Source: Rodentolepis nana (Eukaryota > Platyhelminthes > Cestoda > Cyclophyllidea > Hymenolepididae). From it: a DNA stretch of 12,992 nt. Shown piece by piece: positions 9,055-12,992 of this stretch. Every line of letters starts with the position of its first letter. Within the stretch, counting starts at the first letter, position 1. Under the pieces are notes generated by a model. It was not told the origin of the DNA. It saw only the letters and a program-made list of their open reading frames with translations, and ran no database searches. The translations under genes and the position numbers were made by a program. The DNA lies in assembly GCA_900617975.1 (NCBI GenBank), contig UZAE01001501.1, positions 1 to 12,992 on the forward strand, read 5' to 3'.

Positions 9055-9058
9055 GCAC

Positions 9059-9587
9059 ATGAATCCTGGAGACACGCCAAGGCGTCAACTTCTTCGACAA
9101 GAAGAGCAGGAGGAAGGCACTTCAGCACAGAGGCCTGAAGAATTAGATGAAGAGTCGATGGACACATCAAAGAGCCCAGTAGTTGCAACGACCAAATTCG
9201 CGTCTTCTCAACGTCCACATTCGATGACTTCTAGTAATTCAACATCAACATCAACTACTAATACAACATCCTCTTCATCTTCAGCGGCAAAACATTGTGA
9301 AATGCGTCTAAAACATCGACAGGTATCTTGTTAATTTTGAAAATTTGATATTCTAATGGATCTATCTCAAGGTCCTACAAGTTGGAGGTGGAGGGGGATC
9401 AACAACATCGTCATCGACAGAGGACTCAGAGGCTCGCGAAAGACGTTTTGGATCGATTGATTTGCAGCAGCCACTTCCTCTCAAGACTGCTCCTTGTACC
9501 TCGGTCACTGGTACTGATCTCACTAAAGGCCAATTTCCTATTGACGCACAACTCAAACATGCTCTTCTTGCAGATTTCAGTACGTAA
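9059..9587 (+). CDS. Unrecognised Ser/Thr-rich low-complexity protein, two coding exons; C-terminus uncertain
   Basis: The exons are 9059-9322 (88 codons) and 9372-9587 (71 codons plus TAA), separated by a 49-nt intron (CAG|GTATCT .. CTCAAG|GTC) in phase 0. The 159-residue product starts MNPGDTPRRQLLRQEEQEEG and is acidic and charged to about residue 38. It then has a Ser/Thr/Asn run (about residues 56-76), a basic MRLKHRQ patch, a GGGGG-STTSSS segment at 92-103 and a Pro-rich stretch. The end, PIDAQLKHALLADF, could form an amphipathic helix. I recognise no family; the composition resembles the disordered N-terminus of a nuclear regulatory protein (inference). TAG lies in frame upstream of the ATG in the spliced 5' leader, supporting this start. 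The last exon may instead end at a donor (GTACGT at 9580 or GTAAAT at 9584), making this the 5' part of a longer gene. AATAAA at 9779 favours the short form. Confidence 0.6.
9323..9371 (+). other. Intron of the 9059-9587 gene (49 nt)
   Basis: The donor is CGACAG|GTATCT and the acceptor TCTATCTCAAG|GTCCTA, with a pyrimidine-containing end and a CTAAT branch-like motif about 20 nt before the acceptor. Without splicing the frame stops after VSC, just inside the intron. Splicing in phase 0 continues for 71 further codons of similar low-complexity composition. Confidence 0.65.
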
Positions 9588-9778
9588 ATATCTATTTAAA
9601 GAAGCTTTTGGCAATTACATACTTATACTATGTGATCGATACTCTTCAATGATATATTTGGGACTGTAGAAAAGTCGTTTTTGTTTTTGAATTGTTTATA
9701 GGGTTTTATTGAATTTTTATGCTGACTGAAGTAATTTTATTTGCACTCGTTAATTTAGTGTAGCGAGTAGTCTATTAC

Positions 9779-9784
9779 AATAAA
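9779..9784 (+). terminator. Possible poly(A) signal for the 9059-9587 gene
   Basis: A canonical AATAAA lies about 190 nt after the TAA at 9585-9587, followed by a T-rich stretch. It would give a 3'UTR of about 210 nt if the gene ends at that stop. AATAAA is common by chance in DNA this AT-rich. Confidence 0.35.
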
Positions 9785-9789
9785 TATTC

Positions 9790-10930
9790 GTTTTATATGA
9801 TCCTATTATTTCATAAATTTAGTATTTAACTCCCACCTTATAAGCCAATGAGGTAAGCAAACTGTTTTAATGTCAATATTTATCAAACGGATATAAATGT
9901 CAACATCCTAAAATTGACATTCGGAAAGATCTTCTGTTAAACCAAATGGAAAGTTTTAGTTCAAATGATTGTTATACTCTAGGATATTCGTGACCGACTT
10001 GATCTTAAAAAATAATAAATTGCCCTTAAATCTCAAGAAAAAATTTCTTTTTTATGGTCGGATCTCTCATTTTAATGTTTACTTATTCGGACCCAGTCTT
10101 GCCAACCTTTTGCGTATATTTGCTCATGGTTATCTTAATCTGATTATTTTGAATCTAATGGACAGTAAATGAGTGAAGGTTAACCACCATTGGGTAAAGC
10201 AAAGGTATTCCGGATCTTTTTTTTCTGAAAATTTCACATCATCTTTTGACTAAAATTTGTCTCAATGTGTTCATATACTATGAACTCTGAATTGGCAGGA
10301 ATTGCCTAAAAAATACAGGTAGAATTGATATCAATATGCCATTAATTCCATTACTTCAAATAGTCATTGCAAAGATACGAAGTGAATAGGGGTTGTATTA
10401 ATTTTATTATTGATTCGATTTAAGAGAATTGGTTTTTACGAAATTTGGAAAACCTTTTCCTTGAAACCAAATGCCATAATCAAAGTTGTGGTTTGTGCAG
10501 CTAAGGCCATAAGGTTTAAGTGGTCCAGTCAATTGAAAGACGAGTCTGAATGAGAGTTTTTGGCTTCTGTTCTCAAGAGAAAAAAGGTCTCCATTTGGTC
10601 CTATTTTTGTAGCCCCCTGTTTCAGAAACGAGTTCACATTCTTGTAGTAAAGAAACCCGGTTAAAACCTTTAGATTCTTCACTCCGGAGAGAAGAATGAC
10701 CAAAATATAACCTAATTTCTCTTAAAAAAACAAATTTTCACATTATATTCTACGTCGGCCACCCTGTTATTAATTACCTAAATTCGACATCGTTATCATA
10801 ATTATGCATATCATTCCGTGAGTGCATATTTGCGCTATGGTCTGGTCCATTCCAAAATGTTCTTCCAAAAGGGAATAAATATTTGTCTCCCTACTCCACT
10901 AGCGCGGCTTATTGCTTGAATGAACAGCAG
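9790..10930. other. Non-coding stretch with one long chance-level frame
   Basis: AT-rich. The minus strand is open from about 10715 to 10409 (roughly 102 codons), but contains no ATG in that span. It would need an upstream spliced exon to be translated. No domain is recognised. Confidence 0.35.
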
Positions 10931-10934
10931 TCTC

Positions 10935-11094
10935 ATTGGTTAAAACTTTCGTTGTAGGAGAATGACGTCATCCTTGATTTTAATTCTAATTGGTTAGATC
11001 ATTCCAGGCGGGAAGTGAACATTTGATAATAGTGTGCGACGCGTCATGTAGTGACATTAAAATTAGTAATAAGTTCAATATCAGTTTCCATTGG
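10935..11094. promoter_or_regulatory. Promoter-like island: three CCAAT boxes, CRE, E2F-like and MCB-like sites
   Basis: Inverted CCAAT boxes (ATTGGTT) lie at 10935, 10989 and 11090. A perfect palindromic CRE, TGACGTCA, is at 10963-10970, an E2F-like GGCGGGAA at 11007-11014, and the palindrome GACGCGTC at 11038-11045. From general knowledge, NF-Y, CREB/ATF and E2F sites cluster in this way in animal promoters. No start codon of a recognisable gene follows on either strand. A first exon in the gap, a noncoding RNA or a distal enhancer are all possible. Confidence 0.4.
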
Positions 11095-12289
11095 TTTATA
11101 GGACCATTAGTGCGGTATTATTATATTAACGGGATCTATCCAAACTTTAAGTAAACTATACTATTTATCTATTTTTTTCATAAAAAGTGGTGAGATTTCC
11201 TACTCAGTCAATGAATTTAGAACGGTCGTTGTAGATAGATGAATCGAGAAAAAATGAACTAATCAATTACTGATAGAATCGAGGTACCTTTTTGTTACAC
11301 TGTTTCGAATATCAAACTGAAATTGCAAAGAATAATACTAGCAAGTTCTTTTTATCGCTTAAAGTGACAAATTTAAGGTTTTTTGAGATTTGGCACTACC
11401 TCACTTAAATAAATAAGTTTCAAATCATGTATACTCTTCAATTCAAATGATTGGACATCGATGACGTCAGAAGTGTACGATTTCATAACTCTCAAGATAC
11501 TACAGTCTTCGGTCAGAGCTTTCTTTGGTAAAAAATGAAAACTTCAAACAATCAAAATCTGGCTAATTTTCTTCTAAAATCGTAAAATTAGGAAAGGATC
11601 TCATGTTCAGAAGAATATAAGCTTATTGACTCTTCATAATGACACCGATTTTAAGAAATAATGGTCTCAATAGCTTTATTCGATATTTCAACGCACTAGC
11701 AACAACGTGTTCTTTGCAATCTACTAACACAAACGCCCACTCCATAATCATTGAGTTCTTTCCATCATATTTTCGATGTTCGTTTATCAAACCTCATTTT
11801 CAGGCCATAAGCCGAGGCATTTTCAACTTTCTCTAAGAGCATTCATTTGAATTGAAAACTTTAATTTACTTGGTGCTGAATAATGTTTTCTTAAAGGCAA
11901 CTGAAGAATCCACGTTTTAGAAGGCTGAACCCCCAGAGCCTTGGCGTTCTTTCAGGGTCCCAATGTCTTGAAGCCTTTCTAAAGATTTGTGAACAAAAGA
12001 ACCAAAGTATTCATGTGGAAAATTAGAGCAACGAAAAATTTTGAAAAATGAGGGATCATCTTTCAAGAGTAGTATTTGTTGTTAAAAACTCGATTTATGT
12101 CCTCCAAATAGCATTAGGCTTGTTAAAAGATAGCCAGTTCTTGTAAGATAAACATGTTAAAACTGTTTTATTCTATTAAACAGTCGAACTGAAATTTATT
12201 TAATAAGAAAAATGGTCGTTTATGAGGTGGGAATAAGTCCTTAGTTTCACTTTAACTCTATAGTAGGCCCAATAAAAGTAGTTGGCGAG
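11095..12289. other. Gene-free AT-rich stretch
   Basis: Apart from the CRE at 11462 nothing stands out. A 65-codon plus frame at 11639-11836 has no recognisable content. Confidence 0.4.
11462..11469. promoter_or_regulatory. Second perfect CRE palindrome
   Basis: TGACGTCA, identical to the site at 10963 and 499 bp from it. It stands alone in AT-rich sequence. Confidence 0.3.
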
Positions 12290-12639
12290 GGATTGAAAGA
12301 GTAACCGAGAGAGAGATGAGAGCTGTTTGAAGACCTTAGAAACGACTAACTGGTGCTAAAGGAGAGATTAGAGGAGATTTGACCATCCACTTAATGGAGG
12401 GGAACATAAGCAGTAAACTGTGCTCATGGGAGAGATGGAATCTCATCGGAAAGAGTGGTGAAGTCTGAAAAAGCGAAGTTGGAAACAAGTGGGAGAGTTG
12501 TGATGAAGTACTTGCAAAGGAAGAACAAGTGACTGCAGAAACTGAGTGAAATAAGTGGCATTTGAAATGCTAACTTTATTTACCACCTTTACACGACTAC
12601 CATTCAATTTCTCATTTTACTAGTTAGCGGTTTTCCATG

Positions 12640-12666
12640 TTGGCAAGCATTGGCATGCATTGGCAC
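12640..12666. repeat. Tandem 10-bp repeat with phased TTGGCA motifs
   Basis: GCATTGGCAT and GCATTGGCAC are adjacent. With the preceding TTGGCA at 12640 this places TTGGCA at 12640, 12650 and 12660, one DNA turn apart. TTGGC is the half-site of NFI-type factors (family knowledge). Confidence 0.6.
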
Positions 12667-12713
12667 AATTGAAAATGGTGAAAGATGTTGGAGACAGTGT
12701 TAGACGACTGCAT

Positions 12714-12727
12714 TGGGATAAATCCCA
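12714..12727. repeat. Short palindrome TGGGAT-AA-ATCCCA
   Basis: Perfect 6-bp arms with a 2-nt centre, about 50 nt after the phased TTGGCA repeat. Confidence 0.5.
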
Positions 12728-12771
12728 TTGAAGTCAAGACATCACGTTGTGCCTATACATAGTAAATACGT

Positions 12772-12781
12772 CCTCTAGAGG
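12772..12781. repeat. 10-bp perfect palindrome CCTCTAGAGG
   Basis: Uninterrupted palindrome within the right-hand region, about 45 nt after the preceding palindrome. No gene is recognisable nearby. Confidence 0.5.
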
Positions 12782-12992
12782 TTATACAATTAGCCTTGAA
12801 AGGAGTAGTTTTAATTTGAACTCTGTGGATGAAGGGTAATGTGTGGAAGTGTTACTGTAAAAAGTGAAGGTAAGTGGGAGGATGCATTGCAACGCTACAT
12901 TTGGTGAGGCAGGAGAATACGAAGAGTGTTTGGCGTGGTTGAAAGCGCAGTGTCAGCGAATGAGAACTGAAAAAAATGGCAAATGGAAATGG

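Larger units (their letters stand above)
12290..12992 (+). other. Purine-rich right edge, no gene recognised
   Basis: The plus strand becomes strongly G+A-rich (GAGAGAGAG near 12308, many GGAG/GAAG runs) and carries phased repeats and palindromes between 12640 and 12781. A perfect donor GAAG|GTAAGT occurs near 12868 inside a 22-codon frame, too little to call an exon. The skew is opposite to that at the left end. Confidence 0.35.

Noticed and set aside
9362..9669. Several frames on both strands over the second exon of the 9059 gene
   Set aside because: Shadow frames; the spliced frame from 9059 continues the composition of exon 1 and uses good splice sites.
10407..10703. 98-codon minus-strand frame beginning VILLSGVKNL
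   Set aside because: It has no ATG anywhere in the open span (its first codon is TTG), no recognised domain, and a length that one or so random frames should reach in 13 kb of such AT-rich DNA. AATAAA just after the stop is weak support only.
11639..11836. 65-codon plus-strand frame
   Set aside because: No domain, no splice or poly(A) context, composition typical of translated AT-rich noncoding DNA.
12839..12907. 22-codon frame containing a perfect GTAAGT donor
   Set aside because: Too short to call an exon, with an in-frame stop just upstream of its ATG and no acceptor evidence.

Overview
The window looks like nuclear DNA from a small-intron metazoan. It is AT-rich (by eye about two thirds A+T) and mostly non-coding. 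Its one firmly recognisable gene is interrupted by introns of only 34 and 37 nt with normal GT..AG ends. An animal-type ANP32 protein, very short introns, and 3' splice acceptors lying a few bases before start codons (a pattern seen with spliced-leader trans-splicing) would fit a flatworm (tapeworm or fluke). That assignment is inference: nothing in the window is diagnostic of species. No prokaryotic operon, tRNA, rRNA, CRISPR array or intact transposon was found.

Layout. Positions 1-840 hold a pyrimidine-rich edge and an unconvincing 93-codon reading frame. Four islands of locally higher GC carry CCAAT boxes, usually with E2F-like, CRE-like or MCB-like motifs (about 840-920, 3010-3300, 4760-4810 and 10935-11095). 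They look like promoters, yet none sits directly in front of a gene I can identify. Between 3600 and 4460 there are two short overlapping reading frames, a TATA motif, a nested inverted repeat, and a candidate 60-residue gene framed by a strong 3' splice acceptor and an AATAAA signal.

The anchor gene is on the minus strand from 6700 down to 5793. Its three coding exons give a 278-residue ANP32 (acidic leucine-rich nuclear phosphoprotein 32). About 2.4 kb of AT-rich intergenic DNA separates it from a divergently oriented plus-strand gene at 9059-9587. That gene encodes a Ser/Thr-rich, low-complexity protein of 159 residues, or the 5' part of a longer one, which I do not recognise. It has a possible 5'UTR intron or trans-splice site and a possible poly(A) signal at 9779.

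From 9790 to the end there is no gene I can support. The region has the CCAAT/CRE/MCB island, a second perfect CRE palindrome at 11462, and a purine-rich tract from about 12290 with helically phased TTGGCA repeats and short perfect palindromes.

The two supported genes show no evident functional link; ANP32 is a chromatin and phosphatase regulator and the other is unknown. I did not find a clear new biological system. The best leads are the orphan gene, the small-ORF locus at 4203-4458, and the orphan promoter-like islands.
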